Origin: Botryococcus braunii
Taxonomy: Eukaryota; Chlorophyta; Trebouxiophyceae
Reading direction: 5' to 3'
Assembly: GCA_002005505.1 (NCBI GenBank)
Contig: MVGU01001250.1
Coordinates: 60,001 to 124,000 of the forward strand
Length of the DNA stretch: 64,000 nt
This document shows, one piece after another, positions 1 through 27,559 of this stretch. A program made the translations under genes and the position numbers. Under the pieces are notes generated by a model. It was not told the DNA's origin, did no database searches, and saw only the letters and a list, made by a program, of their open reading frames with translations. How positions within the stretch are numbered: the first letter of the stretch is position 1; every line of letters starts with the position of its first letter.

Positions 1-14
1 AAGAAAGAGCATAC

Positions 15-263
15 TTGGTGCCGCAGGCACAGCCGGAAGAGGGCAAACAGTGGTGTAAACTGGTGGTGGAGGTGGTGGGGGCGGCGGCGGCTGGGGGGTG
101 GGGGCCTTGGGCTTGGGGGCGGGGGACGTAGTGGCGGTGGCGGGGAAAATGGTGGTGGGGGTGATGGAGGTGGTGGGGGCGGAGAAATGGGTGGCGGAGG
201 CGGTGGGAACACAGGATTATCGCATGTGAGGGTGTTGACAAGCTTGCAGTACTGGCTCCAAGT
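15..263 (-). CDS. Locus A exon 6: W-C knot and poly-proline rod 2
   Basis: Acceptor GTGCAG|ACTTGG, donor CCAA|GTATGC. It encodes TWSQYCKLVNTLTCDNP, a rod of about 50 residues, and then YTTVCPLPAVPAAP. The rod start and the conserved CPL end lie in different frames; one extra C in the run at about 93-104 joins them and also gives the expected phase-1 exit. The gene continues beyond base 1. Confidence 0.75.
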
Positions 264-714
264 CTGCACAATTACCAAACAACCACATCTGGCACGGCCC
301 AGTGGAAACCATAGTATATTTGGTGGTCCCACCTACCAATACTTGATGCTGTCCTCAATCACAAGGCAGGGAGTCGCGCACACGACAAAGCGTCAAACGC
401 AACCAGGCCTAGCCCACATAATAGACGCCCACCGCCTGATTCACTCCCCTTGTCCCTCCCCTCACTACTGCCCCCCGGCTCTCTCCTTCCTTACCCTCCC
501 CCCCCCTTCCTCCCTCCCTCCCTCACTTTCCCTCCTTCCCCCGACCCCTTCCCTCCCTCCCACCCTCCCTCTCTATCTTTCTCCCTTTCCTTTCCCTCCT
601 TTTCCTCCAACCCCTTGTTCCCTCATTCTCGCTATCACCTTCCCTCCGTCCTTCGCTAAGGTTCCATGGGGAGCACAGGGAGGGGGAGACATGAGTAGTA
701 AGGTCCCCCCCCCC

Positions 715-783
<69 letters not shown>

Positions 784-1768
784 CACGAGGTGGAGACAAA
801 GGGAGGGGGGGGTCAAGATGGGACTGTAGGCCAAATAACATCCTTCAAGCCCCAAAAGTGTTTTATGACATACCCAATCTACAGAAGGGGCTAAGGAGAA
901 GCATGTTGGCGTTAATCGAGAACTAGACAATGTCTTAGACTCATAGCATACAAAGAAAGCAAGTTGTAGGTGATCAGGTCAGATGGGCCAGGATTGGGGG
1001 AGATTCGGTGTATGGGTATGGTGGCCAGACCGTGACAAGGCAGTTCGGAAAGAACATCTGAATCCCAGCTGTCAGAGGGCTTGTTTGAATGGGGGCAGGG
1101 CAACCAGCCAGCGTGGTTAGCTGTGTTGCAGCAGCAGCTGACAGCTGAGGAGAACCTGTGATAAGATATGTAGGGCCAGGCGGAACCGCCGCGGCCAAAT
1201 TTTGGAGCCCCTGGAGGCTTGACAGTGCGGCATTGCCCGTAATAAGGACAAAGGACGGACTGCACTGGAGTCCGGAGAAAGTTGGAGTGAAATTGGGGAA
1301 CGCTGTGTTCCCGACAATAAGGGAAGCGCCCAAAGGTGGGTTCAATGGGGGGCTATGCGGTACAGAGATGCAAGACCAGGGAGGGCGATGAGGGCCCTTG
1401 CAGTGCCTGGTGCTGTATCAGGAGCAGCGAAGCAGTTGGCACACTCCTTAATAACTAGACCACCTGCCTCATTCAGGTTTGGAAGGAACACGGGGGAGAG
1501 TGGCCCCGGCACCACTCCATTAACGTAATCCACATACACTGTCAATGCTCCCACAAGCACGGAGATGCTTCCCAGGCCTGCTCAGGACACACAAAAGTCG
1601 GTGAAAGCATTTGGAGAAAGGGGTGAGATAGAGCAGCAAACCTTAAAGTAGGGTCTTCGTCATGACTGACAAAAATAAAAAGACGGGCAAGGAGTGCTTT
1701 GTATGAGAATTGAGGGTTTGAGCTCTCAGAAGACCCCCCCCCCAAAAAAACACAAACAAACACAAACA

Positions 1769-1829
<61 letters not shown>

Positions 1830-4635
1830 AGACACGCACGCACGTACGTGGGCCGGCGCACACCACTGCCCACAAACACAAACACACACAGTTACATGCA
1901 GGCGCCCCCCCCCCCTTCGTGCGCGCGTACGCATGCACCCACCCACCCACTGCCACACCCACTTTTCAAGTTCCTGTGTATATCCACAGAGATGCTGATT
2001 CAAGCAATCCCTGATTTCTATCTCGAGGCAGGCAGGTGTTCAGGTGCAAGTACTTGACCCCGCGCTTTACGATTAGCTCAGCTGTGGCTTAAGAGCTGGT
2101 CAACCTGCAGAGTTCTTCATTTCTTACGGGGGATTGGGGTTCAAAAAGGCTTCACGCCCATATGCTGGATATCCGGATTTTTGTATCTGCCTGAAATCGT
2201 GAAAGATGATACGACCATGTCATCGTACATAAAGGAAGCAAGCAGACAGGAGTGGAACCTACCTAATTGGGTCAAATAAGTTTGCATTGCAGGCTGCTTG
2301 TAATTGGCCCCTGCCCTGTTAGCAAAGACCACTGTAATGGCGCCGCGATAGGCTCTGCAGCTTATCCCAGGGAATATGGAACCGGTGCACGGTATAACTC
2401 CAGACCCTGTGGCTGTGAACAGGGTAGCAGTGCAGGTGCCGTCTCCATTGTCTCGCACAGTGAGGGAATCGCCCACTCTCCCACATGCTGTTGATTTTTG
2501 ACCCCACACACATGAAGCCGTCATACATAGATTTTTTGTACCCCAAACGTTGCACAAAGGACTGCAAAATCTCAACGCATTTAATTTTCTGGGTAATAAA
2601 AGCCACTGCAAGGTGGGTTTCAATCTAGGCAGGTGCAACCTAGCCCCCTCCAGGGCAGCCTCAGTAATCCTACTTCATTTTCCTGGGTGTCAAAGCCCCA
2701 TGTATCAGAACCTGCTCAGCCATCTCCTTCATGGACTCCCTCTTTGACCCCTACTTTAAAGAGGAACTCGAAATGTACAAAAGCCCACACTCAGAACATT
2801 GCTGAGAGGAGTGTATCTTGTGCATGGCTTCACAGCAACCGGAGTGAAGTGGGTGGTAAACAAGCATTCTGGTTGAACCAGAGTCTGGATTGTTCTCCCG
2901 TATCAATCGAGCAAATAATGCACCTCTCCATGCTTCTAAGCTTGTAATCTGCCCTCCATCTACATAAACCGGATTGTCCAATATTCAGACATGGGATAGG
3001 ACAACTGCAGCAACAAGGTTGTACATTAGAACAAACACAGTCCCACACTCGCATGCCAAAAAACAATAACATCATGAGAATAAATTAATATGTTGACAAA
3101 AAGATCTGTGAGGCGCTTGACGTTTCTACCAGCAGCAAGTGGGAGCAAGCGGGAATGGGGTCTTACCTCCCACAAGGGTGGTTGGAGTTGTGCAGCCACC
3201 AGGTGGTGCTGGAGGTGGAGACGGGGGAGGAGGTGAAATTGGTGGTGGAGACGGCCGCGGAGGTGGCGGTGGAGATGGTGATGCTTTTGGAGGAGGGGGA
3301 GGGGGAGGGCTAAATGGAGGAGGCGGCGGAGGACTCTTGGGAGGAGGAGGCGGAGGTGGCGGAGGGGGGCCGCGACTGCAGGTGTTCCGATTAGCCAGCG
3401 TACAGAGAAGGTTCCAGCTCTGCAGACGAAAAGCAGGAAATCCTCATCTCATATCCCTCAAAGCGGAAATCCTTTGTTGCTGGGGTGTTTTGGGACACAC
3501 ACAACAGAGCGTAGATGGGGAGTCGCATAAGAAAAGGGGGGGGGGGGGGGCTTGGGAAGGGTTAATACGGTGCAGTGATTACCTGTACATAGCAGGTGCT
3601 CGTCTCAATGAGAATTTGGCTGCTGAGAGGGGAGGTGGTGCCAGTAGGGCACGCTGCAAGAGCACGAAGGGCCCCCACACCGGCAGAGGATCCAATGATT
3701 GGGTTCCCTGTGGCATAAAAAGCTGGGCCTGGAGGGTCTGATGTCAGTCTCAGCCCATTGAAAGTTGTCAATAACCTGTTGTTCGTTATCTGCACGAATC
3801 CAGGTGAGCATACAAGACTGAGAAACGTGAGGACGAAGTTAGCAAATCCTGTACTTCGGATGACGAGCGAGTTGGATGTTCCGCTGAACTTTCGGAGATT
3901 TGCGAGTCCAGGAAGTGCTATCAGCGTACGAGCAGTCCCAGAGGGGCCTGCATTGGGGTTGGCATTGCAGTTTGCGCACTCTGCCACCACCAGGGAGCCC
4001 ATTTGGGTCACGAAGTTTAGGAAGGAAGGTGCAATGGGGCCCGGCACTGGGTTTGGGGTGTTATCTACATACACGGTTAGGGTTCCCCCCAGGACGTTGA
4101 TGCTGTTAAGACCCATGTTTGATAGCCAGCGGGATATCTGGGGAGGCGCATATGCAAAATTTGACCTCTGACGGGAAATAATGACGTTTAAGGACCCCTG
4201 ATAGCTGCCACAGACTGTTCCGAATACACGGGATGTGCAAGGCACAACTGCGGGTGGCTTCCCAGTTAGAAAGAGGCTTCCGGTACATGTGTTGTCGCCA
4301 TTGTCCCTCACTTGGATGAAGTCAGTTGTTACCCCACAGACTGTCCCATCACCCTATTGTTAGTTCTCCATCGTGCTTTGTGATTTGCGCATTATACAGA
4401 CAGTCAAAGTAGGGTTGCCCCTAAAGCTTCACCCAGAGCTCCTTTCGTTCTCACCCATTGCACTTACCCACGCCTGTGTCTCTGTCCTCCATCTCTGCTG
4501 CTTTGCTTTACAAAAGAGAGTTGCTGGACCATGCTCCCACTTGTCTTTCGACAGGGTCTACATCTTTGCCTAAGCACTAGCTGACATCTTTCCTACCCCT
4601 TTCCCCCTCTACCCCCCTCCCCCCCCACCCCCCCC

Positions 4636-4720
<85 letters not shown>

Positions 4721-5163
4721 CCCTGTCTCCAAGTGAAAAGTTTGAGATGGTTTAATACTGTACCTGACCGCCGTATACTAGGAAAGGGGAGGAGGGTCAG
4801 GGCAGCGGGTATTCAAAAGCCAGCTTCACACGACAGCAGCTGCAGATTACTTGCAGTTTTTGAGTGGTGAGAGGATTTAAACACATTTGCTATGAGGCCC
4901 AATAGTTCATTAGCACTATGCAGTTTACACAGGTGAAACAAATCTACACCTGAAAATTTTCACAAATAAACTCTTTGGATGACAGATGTAGTTTTGGAAG
5001 CGGTTTCACCATGGTTGGAAGCCATACCTGGTCCATTGCCAATCACATTGATAGCACAAACTGGGCTTGCAGCTTCGACCGACGCCTCTATTTGTGCCCT
5101 GGCAATGGTGCCCAAGACAGTAACGACAATGACCTGTGCAGCCCTTTGAGAAGTTAAAACCAT
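15..5163 (-). CDS. Locus A: secreted modular L-domain-like / poly-proline glycoprotein, 3' end outside window
   Basis: Six exons are visible on the minus strand: 5028-5163, 3583-4340, 3167-3419, 2263-2487, 1031-1577 and 15-263. All have GT-AG borders, and the phases agree once two single bases are allowed for. Order of parts: signal peptide; module 1 (exons 2-3) with its rod; module 2 (exons 4-6) with its rod; then a donor at 14-13 leading out of the window, where paralogues carry the terminal module. About 723 residues are visible. The protein is probably exported to the cell wall or extracellular matrix, where the SPPPP rods would be hydroxylated and glycosylated; this is inferred from the HRGP class. 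Exon 5 and exon 6 each lack one base in a C homopolymer (transcript sense), so as written the frame is broken twice. Locus D is the closest relative in first-exon type and upstream DNA. Function is unknown. Confidence 0.8.
714..780. repeat. (CA)n microsatellite in locus A intron 5
   Basis: About 33 CA units directly after a C run; GT-rich in the transcript. A further C/T-rich stretch lies at about 440-650. Confidence 0.95.
1031..1577 (-). CDS. Locus A exon 5: second half of module 2, one-base frame break
   Basis: Acceptor GAGCAG|GCCTGG; donor CACG|GTCTGG, the weaker border. It encodes GLGSISVLVGALTVYVDYV, PGPLSPVFLPNL, ECANCFAAP, LPGLASLYRIAP and, after the break, SLIVGNTAF, FSGLQCSPSF and LSSLQGLQNL. 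The frame breaks at the G run 1347-1352: locus B exon 8 has seven G at the matching place (17152-17158) and this copy has six. The length of 547 is one short of the value that keeps phase. Confidence 0.8.
1744..1824. repeat. (CA)n microsatellite in locus A intron 4
   Basis: Imperfect CAAACA units grade into about 27 CA units; GT-rich in the transcript. It lies about 170 bases upstream of the exon 5 acceptor. Confidence 0.95.
2263..2487 (-). CDS. Locus A exon 4: first half of module 2
   Basis: Acceptor CAACAG|CATGTGG, donor TTAG|GTAGGT; 225 bases, phase 1 at both ends. Locus B exon 7 has exactly the same length. Visible motifs are ACGRVGDSLTVRDNGDGTC, IPCTGSIFPG, a YRGAITVVFANRAG strand and QPAMQTYLTQLG. 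Confidence 0.85.
3167..3419 (-). CDS. Locus A exon 3: W-C knot and poly-proline rod 1
   Basis: Acceptor CTGCAG|AGCTGG, donor GGAG|GTAAGA; phase 0 to phase 1. It begins SWNLLCTLANRNTCSRGP, then a rod of about 60 residues of PPPPP, KSPPPPP, SPSPP and RPSPPP, and ends GCTTPTTLVG. Locus B exon 6 ends with the same CxTPTTLVG linker. Confidence 0.85.
3583..4340 (-). CDS. Locus A exon 2: globular part of module 1
   Basis: Acceptor GACAG|TCTGTGGGG, donor ACAG|GTAATC; 758 bases, entering in phase 1 and leaving in phase 0. It encodes VCG, VRDNGDNTCT, a VCGSYQGSL strand, SINVLGGTLTVYVD, VPGPIAPSFL, ECANCNANP and LIALPGLANL, followed by repeat-like strands. In module 2 the same content is split over two exons, so an intron has been lost here or gained there. 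Confidence 0.85.
4632..4716. repeat. (TC)n microsatellite in locus A intron 1
   Basis: About 40 CT units, GA-rich in the transcript, after a C-rich patch at 4600-4630. Confidence 0.95.
5028..5163 (-). CDS. Locus A exon 1: signal peptide
   Basis: ATG at 5163 is the first Met in frame after an upstream stop. It opens MVLTSQRAAQVIVVTVLGT, a hydrophobic signal sequence ending near IARAQ. The exon ends CCAG|GTATGG in phase 1 after a CAINV strand. Locus D exon 1 matches it (AAQVIV, LGT, CAI-V). An upstream non-coding or coding exon is possible because a block at 5206-5283 is also conserved with locus D. Confidence 0.7.
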
Positions 5164-5205
5164 TTGTGCAGCGAGCAGAAAAATGGGACAGAGAGGCCCT
5201 CATTG

Positions 5206-5283
5206 GCTGCTGCCAGGACCACCAAGAGTACCATGCCAAGCGGGCATCATGGCCCTTGCAGCCCTGTCAAAGTTATGGGTGTG
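5206..5283 (-). promoter_or_regulatory. Conserved 5' block just upstream of locus A exon 1
   Basis: This stretch, 43-120 bases upstream of the locus A start, matches 51175-51255 upstream of locus D, including CTTGCAG and a CCATG in transcript sense. It could be leader, an upstream exon or promoter DNA. Frames are not preserved by an indel between the copies, which favours a non-coding role. Confidence 0.35.
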
Positions 5284-7084
5284 TTGCCACATGTGGTGTA
5301 CCGCCTGACTTTGACCTCACGATTGAAAAGCCTTCAATGTAAACTTTCCCTTTCTTGCATTACTGCTGTTAGCCAAAGAGTTTTGAAAGTACCAACTTCA
5401 AACAAGTTCTACTTTATTACATATCTTTGGGTTTGCCTCAAGATGTGTCTTGTCTTCTGATATTGTCAAGAAGGAATGCCGCGGAAGAATACTGCTGCTT
5501 TAAGAACACGGCCAGTCTTACTGGCAAATTTGGCCATAAAATCAAACTGTAAAGGAGATCGGCTGCAGTGTTAGTCCACTTGCATCCCAGACGCCACTGA
5601 AAACTCAGGTTCTTTGACAAGTCCTAATGACGACATAACTCACTCGTGGTCTGCAAGGGATGGGAATGTCTTCATGAGCTAACAAGGCCCTCTCGAGGGA
5701 AATGTAGGCTGAGTTGAAGGATAGCTCATGCTCACAATTGGAGGTCTTTCCAGACCTTCTTGAACAGTTTATAGGCAAGATAGAGTGAAGCTAGAGGGAC
5801 ATTAAGCCCTTCCCCTGCTAATTATCTGTAGCAGGTTCCTATTGAATCTGCATGATGATCTGCATCGAAAGCAGATTTTGGTAGAGAGCACCCACTGTGT
5901 ACCCAAAATTCTTCTGTGTGATGAAGTATGCCTGGTCATGCCAACTTAGAGGCGTATCCAAGGTAACTACATACAATATGCATCGGCAGGATGCAGTGAC
6001 CATGCTTCTCCATAAGTCCCATCAACTGCCAATAAGGTGTCCCAACTAGTGTGAAATCTAATACGAGATATACATGCGGGGCATTGCTCAATGACAATGC
6101 TTGGAGGAACCTTGCAGGCCTTCAACCAAGAACTGTGCATCCAAATCATATGTGCTTCGAAGTCGTTTCTGCCCTAGCCATCAGAAGGCCACCACTGTTG
6201 ATGGCACATTGTTCAACACACAGACCAATTGTGCATCTTAGGGTATGGGTCAATACCCTGAGACACATATACCTGTACAGGATCCCGAGGATTGCCAAGG
6301 TTCTGAACTGGGAATGTCAGAGCTCTATAAAGCTATATGGGGTCCATCAGGGTTCGCCAAAACCCTACAAGCCTAGGTCGTTTTGACTTAACCAAAGAAG
6401 CAATATGATCTATGACAGCAGGAAGCCTCAGGAAGCTCCTGCAATAGGGGTGAGAACGACTATCACTGCCAAGTCTAGGAACGCTGCTAGTGAAAACTCC
6501 GGTGCGACTTCCTGACAATTACTACACACATGACACAGCCTTCACCAAGCATAGATACCGATGCTCAAATCCAGCATCATATGCACAAGAGTGTAAGGAA
6601 CTGTTGCAAACACTCAAGAATACCGCAGACCAGTAGGGAAGTCACAGTGGCTCACTGACAGAAAGTTGACACATTATCTTGTAAAGAATGTCTTGTGATC
6701 TCAATGCGTGGAAAACTATTTCTCAACTTAGAAAGGGCTTCTACCAGGCCACACCACATGCCAACCCTGATAACACTACACTCAGCAAAAGAGATAGTGA
6801 ACGTGTCTGGCCGCTAGTAGCATACAAACTCCAGTGATACCTCCTCAGTCGATTTGCATGAGCTGGAGTATCTTTCATAATAATTTTGGAGTCGGTACTA
6901 TTGATCTTCATCTAGGATTTTGTTGGGGCATCGACAGTCAGGTCATGCCCCCGTTGGTGCCTCAGATATCATCAAATCCACAACTTAGCGCTTCATACTG
7001 CCTTAACTACATTATTACCTTCTGGCAGTCCATGTAAGATTCCCTTCTCTATATAATTCCCGTACCTGTAGAGCACGGGCAGAA

Positions 7085-7560
7085 ACAGAATCCGTAGGAG
7101 ACATTCTGGAAGCCAGGAAGCGCCTAGGCGGAGACAATTTCATGACTGATTACCCTTGATTTGAATTTGGTCTGGTTGCAGGGTGAAAGTCTGTCCATTA
7201 AGTCGTAGTGCAGCAGGAAAAGCCCGCCATCTCAAACTCGCAAGCCGGCACACTGCCAAAGCTCCAACTATTCAAACAGCTTTCTTCTCAAGATGGACAA
7301 ATGTACCGAACACTTAGGCGACATGTTCAGAAATTAAAGAGGTGGAGGGCCACAAGTGAAGCCACTGCCACCTTCAGAAAGCCAAGGTTCCCGGGCACCT
7401 TGAGATTGCCCGATAAAATCTCCAGCGACTTTTGCCAGGCTCAAAAAGTAATCCAAATGAGCACTCACGGGTCTTTTGTTGAAGAATGTGAACCTGCCTG
7501 CTGCCGAATGGAAGGTATGGCTGGATACGTTCCAGCTGTTCGTCGGGCTGGACTTTTCAA
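7085..7560. repeat. Duplicated upstream segment, locus A copy
   Basis: Shares order and words with 52215-52670: TTTCATGACTG, AGCCGGCACACTGCC(A/G)AAGCTC and TTCCAGCTGTT at matching spacing. It lies about 2 kb above locus A, as the partner lies about 1.5 kb above locus D, so gene and flank were copied together. On the minus strand a weak protein-like match (LEL-QCAG against IELRQCAG) is interrupted by a stop here. Confidence 0.6.
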
Positions 7561-8813
7561 ATGATGCAGTCCAGTGTTATGCGATCGGACTCCCGTCAGG
7601 GAGGCCGTTGCCGTCTTTCGAGTGTCCCGAGTGAGGTCCCCTGGGGATCCTTGTGGTCAAGCTGTGGGAAGGTAGTCCCGTACGGAGTGAATTCACCATT
7701 ATTCTGAGATCTGGTAACCAGATTCTGGTTGCGCCGATCGCTGAATGCAATCATCGGTGGCACGTTCGGAACCACGTTAGGTTCCACGTCCGCGCCGGTG
7801 AAAATGGTGCAGGTGAAAGCCAGTGCAGCTGTGAGCCCTTGAGAGCTATCCAAGTACAATCCAACTCTACCACGTACAGGCGTTAGTTGGCTGGACATGG
7901 GTCAATCATTGCATTGCCGTTCCCTTGAGCCCTAGTGGCTGCAGCTGGTCCTAGATCTGATTTTCCTTCCTTCCTATATTTCGTACCCAGTCAGGGGTAC
8001 ACAAATACACGGAGTTTGATACGCCCACTCAGCAGCCTAAGTACCAGCCAGGTTCATCGGCAGCAGGATGGCTGCTGTTCTGAAAGCTGTTGTTGCAGCA
8101 GAGCCTGACGGAAGGAAAGTAAGGACAGAAATATTACATCCAGGACCAGCAACTAGGGCTGAAGAGAGAGTTTAAGTGTAACCGAGGGCTTTAAAGTATC
8201 AACCTAGGCTAAAATTGAAAAGATCTTGAACATCAGCACATCATGTACGTATTCAGGGGTTAACCCAGCCAAGTTGAACCAAGAATTGCAGAAGCAGTAA
8301 ACACCGGCCTGAGAGTTAGTCCTCACTGGTTTCTAGTACGGATGGCTAACGCAACATGGCATGTCTGTGTATGTCATCGATGTGCGAATGAAAGGACCCG
8401 GAACATCTTATCAGCTGCAACATACACGGTGCCAAGTCTAACAACACATCCGAGGCCTGCTGCAGAAATATAGTCACATCTTGGTCAGGGTTCCTTATCA
8501 TGCAAGAGAAACTGGAGCCGACATGCTGTCAGAGGTGATTTGTTATGGTCCAGTTGCAAGGGATTAGTCATAGCAACAATGAGATGTACCGCCCAAATCC
8601 TGCCCGAGACTTTTGCCCACAAAATTTGCATTGTCCATTTCGAAGATCTTCTTTCACAGAATCTTCCTTCAACATCTGTTTGTCTGGTGGGAATTTCGGC
8701 CTCTTCTCGCAACCATAAATTTTCATTTTTACCTTGTAAGTGGCGAGAAGCAGCTGCAGGCGTTAGACGCCAGAGACATCTCATCCGTGCTCATGTGGCC
8801 TTCATATATATAT

Positions 8814-8887
8814 AACACACTTAGTATTGTTTGACCAAAGCAGGACTATATAGTCCTGTTTTGGTCATAAACAATATTAAGTGTGTT
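8814..8887. repeat. Fold-back palindrome, 74 bp
   Basis: AACACACTTA(G)TATTGTTT-GACCAAA arm, CAGGACTATATAGTCCTG centre, near-perfect reverse arm. Confidence 0.85.
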
Positions 8888-11785
8888 CAACTTGAGGCAG
8901 CATTAGCTTTATTACGCACATATGTTTTTTTTATCAAGACAACCGCAAGGTTGGGCGCTGTCCCCTTACATGCATCCAATACATATACTGGATTTCATTG
9001 TAAAGTTAACACTAATCAGTGCTCTCTTTTGACATCAAGGGAAGGAAGGCCTTCCTTCGCTTGCTATTACCAGCACGAAGGTTTCATGCAGACCTCCCTC
9101 CCAAAGGAATGGCAAGGTGCCAGGGTGTGGGGCAAAACTCCGGGGTAGTTTCACACCATTGGGGCGAAGTTGGGAGCCTCCTCTTCAGCTTTAAACAAAT
9201 TTGTTTTGGCTGCCAATGCGGTAGGTTCGCCCACCATTTTTGCGGCGGTCTCTCCGAGCTCGAGTGAGGCGGTACAGCAAAAGCCACCTATCCATATATT
9301 GAGGAAATCCTATGGCTCTTGGAATAGCTTAGGCCTAAGCTAATCCAAAAGCATCGAGCCAATTAAGGCCCTTCTTTCCCCCGGAAGACTATTATGGTTT
9401 GCTGAAAGTCGTTTACCTGGACACGTTTTACAAGCAGCATGCCGCGCAATGCCTTGTACAGGTGCAGGCGCATGCATGCACATTTGTGTATGCAATCACA
9501 CTCATGCCCAGGCAAAAGCGCCCTCCTAACATTTAAAAACTTGACTCTGACCCTCGCAATTTGGAGAGTTGTAATCAGTGTAATTCCTAAAGGTAGTTAG
9601 ACAATGGTTAACCCTCTCAACATCAAGAAAAAAAAGTGTCAAGAAAAAGTCCAGGTAGTATCTCTCCTACAATGTAATGCAAGCATACAAACCATGTGAG
9701 CTCACAACTGCATCCGAGTACAGTTGAAGTCAATCGTTATGTATTAAAGGTTCACATCAAACACAATTACGCACCCTGGTGCACTGACTTACATGACCTA
9801 GGCCTATGGCTCACAACCTGTGTGGACTTCTTAATTGGCGATGTCCGCGTGACTACATCCGTGCTCAAACACTTACAGGACGGATGGACAGATGGTGGGA
9901 GTGAGCACTCTAAAATCTACGGGTATCAAGCACATATCATTGTGCACGATGCATCCATATGTACCAATATCCTCATTGTGCACGATGCATACATATGTAC
10001 CAATATCATTGCAAAAGTGGACATGCACTTTCATGATTAACACTGTTTTTCCAACTGAACTGAAGACCTTAGAGCGACTGTCAAAAGTTCATTATATGGG
10101 AATCTGTTAGACGGGGCATGTACTTCGAGCCATGCAAATTGTACAGAACACGATAACTTCAATCCGCGACGGAATATCCTCTCGACCGGAACTACCTTCA
10201 TTTGGCTAATCAGGCCACCAGAACAGAGTTTCTGTAGCGGCATGTTATTGACAGCACTGCGTACAAAGCTTGATAGACGCCTGCTTCATTTGACAGTGAC
10301 AAAGGGTCCCCTCGCCCAGGAAGACTTTATAATTATAATCGAGGAGGAGGGCCCTTTGTGAACCGGTAGGACCTGGCTAGGGTACCCAGCTGTAGGTACC
10401 TAGCTGGCCGCTGGCCCTCTGTAAAAGGTTCTTGATGGGGATGCAAAATTTAAAATTTTGCGCAGGAAACAGACCACGACTTCACGGTTCATGACCAACT
10501 GACTTCGAGGTTGAAGGTTGGAAGCAATCCGAGAGAACTACATTTCGCCCTTTCACCAAGTTTTTAAAAATCTACAGAGATATGTATTATCTACAGGTCA
10601 TAGCTGGGAGGGATGCTGTTGATGCCCCTTCAACCCACCGTGTCTGTGCCTCTATAGATATGTGGCTCAAAGTCATATGTACACTTCGCAAGACGCTGTA
10701 TGCTGCGCATTGCAACAGGAACCAATGAAGAATTTAGTGACAAACCCTTCGATTGCCTCTCCATGGCGTCACACGTGCGGACCCTCTGCACGTGTCACAA
10801 ACCCATGCCTACTCGAGAAAAGGTTGGGCCACCTTCCAGAGGAGGTGAGAGGAAGTGAAAAACCATCACGTGTTCCTTTCTGGACAAGGCCTAGGGCTGT
10901 GGGCATGTAAAACATCGGCAGCCCTGGGCCCACAAGTGAGAGCTGTTGATAAAGATCCCAGTTATTGTGTCAAAGCTGGCTTCGAAGGTCCTGAAGAGGC
11001 TGATTCCCAGCCTTCACACGGTTCTCCTTGGTCAAGGGAGCTGCCACGTAATACCACCACGTTGCCATGTGGGTACCCCACAAGGGAGCACCTACACAGC
11101 CAGTGCTCCTAAGCCATTTGTCCCGAGGGAAGCTTCCCCCTTCAACTGACATCCCCGATTTTTGAGCGTGCACCTGGCGGGGGGCTCACAGGCACATCGG
11201 TTTAAACAGCTTCCAATGTCTTTGCATGCCTGCCCACACAACCGAAGTCACCTGCAGCGCGATACCATGGCATGGCCTGACTAGCATCCCATGGGGCCCC
11301 TCAATGCACCCCCAAGAAAATTGCAACCTGTGACCAAGGGATGGCAACACTTGATGTGCCTCTCCACGTGGTTCCAGGCAATGGCCGCGCAAGATGCCGC
11401 AAGACATCTACCAGCGACATACCAACATACACATATGTATCTCAAACTTCATACGCCCGCCAGGACTGCCTCCGGCCCCGCCCCTGAATGCAATGGTCCA
11501 CGGGTGCATCATCAACAGCGGCAGACGGACAGCAAACTCAAAAGGGAGTACAGCTTCATGAGGGATCTCGCGTCGGCCTTGCAGCTGACAGATAGGGAAA
11601 TGAAGGCGTTTTAACTATTGGTGCTGACAGAAGTGCTGTGTCCAGATCAACAGGTGTACAAATCTGGATACAAGGACCTTGTTGCATCCATCCCCATTGA
11701 TGACCGCTGGGGTGGAAGAACCACCGTGAGCTGATGAACCATCCGGACCGGAGGTGGGAGCGGCGGGTCCTCATTAGAATGAGAC

Positions 11786-11910
11786 GGCGTCCGCACCGAC
11801 CCTCGCGCAATTTCAAGCACGCCGAGTTGCTCGCTCGTATGTACACTCGCGGTGTTTACTACTTTACTGCAAGCGCTGCGATTACTCGTTCGAGCACAAG
11901 TGCGGATGCC
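11786..11910. mobile_element. ~125-bp inverted-repeat element, copy 1
   Basis: Left end GGCGTCCGCAC, right end CGAGCACAAGTGCGGATGCC; 125 bases. Ends are inverted copies of those at 35737 and 40235. No coding capacity, so MITE-like. No target duplication is evident. Intergenic A-B. Confidence 0.6.
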
Positions 11911-12619
11911 CTCTAAGAGCAAGACATGCCCCACAGACCTCGAACCCAGCCACTCATTTGCCCCTACAACCCTGAAAATCCCTCTACCATAAAAAAGATG
12001 GATCCAGCTGAAGAGGTCAGGGGAGTGGACTCCGCTCATGACTGAGGTGTTGTGATTGCTAATTACCCAGTGGACTGGAGCAGCAAACCCAGGCCAATGA
12101 AGCTGAATACTGATCGAGTAAATGAGTCACGGGCTGAGCATGCAACCGCTCCTCCCCTCCCCTTGGGGCTTCATATGCAAATTACTCATCGCACACCAGC
12201 CCACGGCATCTGAGATGCTGAATTAGAAAGGACTGCCAGCTGTCTACCGAGATGTCTAACTAGAAAGGATTACCAACATACTCAAGGCCTTGCTTGCGAC
12301 CCTGACGACCTTCAAATGTGTCTGACGACTGCAGGAATTTGGCTTTTGTGTGCTTTGTAGTAGGTGCTTTGCGGAATATGCCTGCAAATCTTCAAAAATG
12401 TGCTTGCAGCTAGTGGGTTCTGCCCATAACCGGCGGAAGCCATTTTCAAACGTGTCCATCGCGGAAAAACTTCGACCATACCGGAAAGAAGGAAATCATG
12501 TGTCCTATTTATAGGAAATGGCTGTCCAATATTGGATACATGGGTGTTGACAGCCCATACCAGAAATGGCCTTGTTGATGTTACCTGCTGCAGGCCCTGC
12601 CGCTGACCAGACAGGGGAG

Positions 12620-27238
<14,619 letters not shown>

Positions 27239-27559
27239 CTGCAATGAAAGCCAGGCGTCCAAGTCAAAGGTCCGAGTTCTCTCCAAGCCTTCCGCAGGAT
27301 TGGTGGGCTTTCAATTCTACCGTGTATGGGCTACATTTGCTGAGATCAGGCAGGGTTTGCCATACGTTCTTGATCACCCAGAGTTGCCAGAAAACGACAC
27401 TTGCGAAATCAACGCTGTGCGCGCTACGTCGATGGTAAAAGGCATGCAACTGTGTCTGTTAGAAACTATTACGGTAAACATACTTCAAGATGGCTTGTGC
27501 ATTTACCTTCGACATCACAAAGTCGCTGTTCGACGAACAGGTTTGGCCGGTTGAATGAA

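Larger units (their letters stand above)
5290..12610. other. Intergenic A-B, no supported gene
   Basis: About 7.3 kb with only short, unrelated open frames on both strands. It holds the duplicated upstream segment (7085-7560), a fold-back (8814-8887), and one inverted-repeat element (11786-11910). No long microsatellite, tRNA or recognisable transposase was seen. The direct repeat CATTGTGCACGATGCA occurs at about 9938 and 9974. Confidence 0.6.

Noticed and set aside
7208..7564. 118-residue plus-strand open frame as a gene
   Set aside because: The homologous segment at 52215-52670 does not keep this frame, and no motif is recognised.
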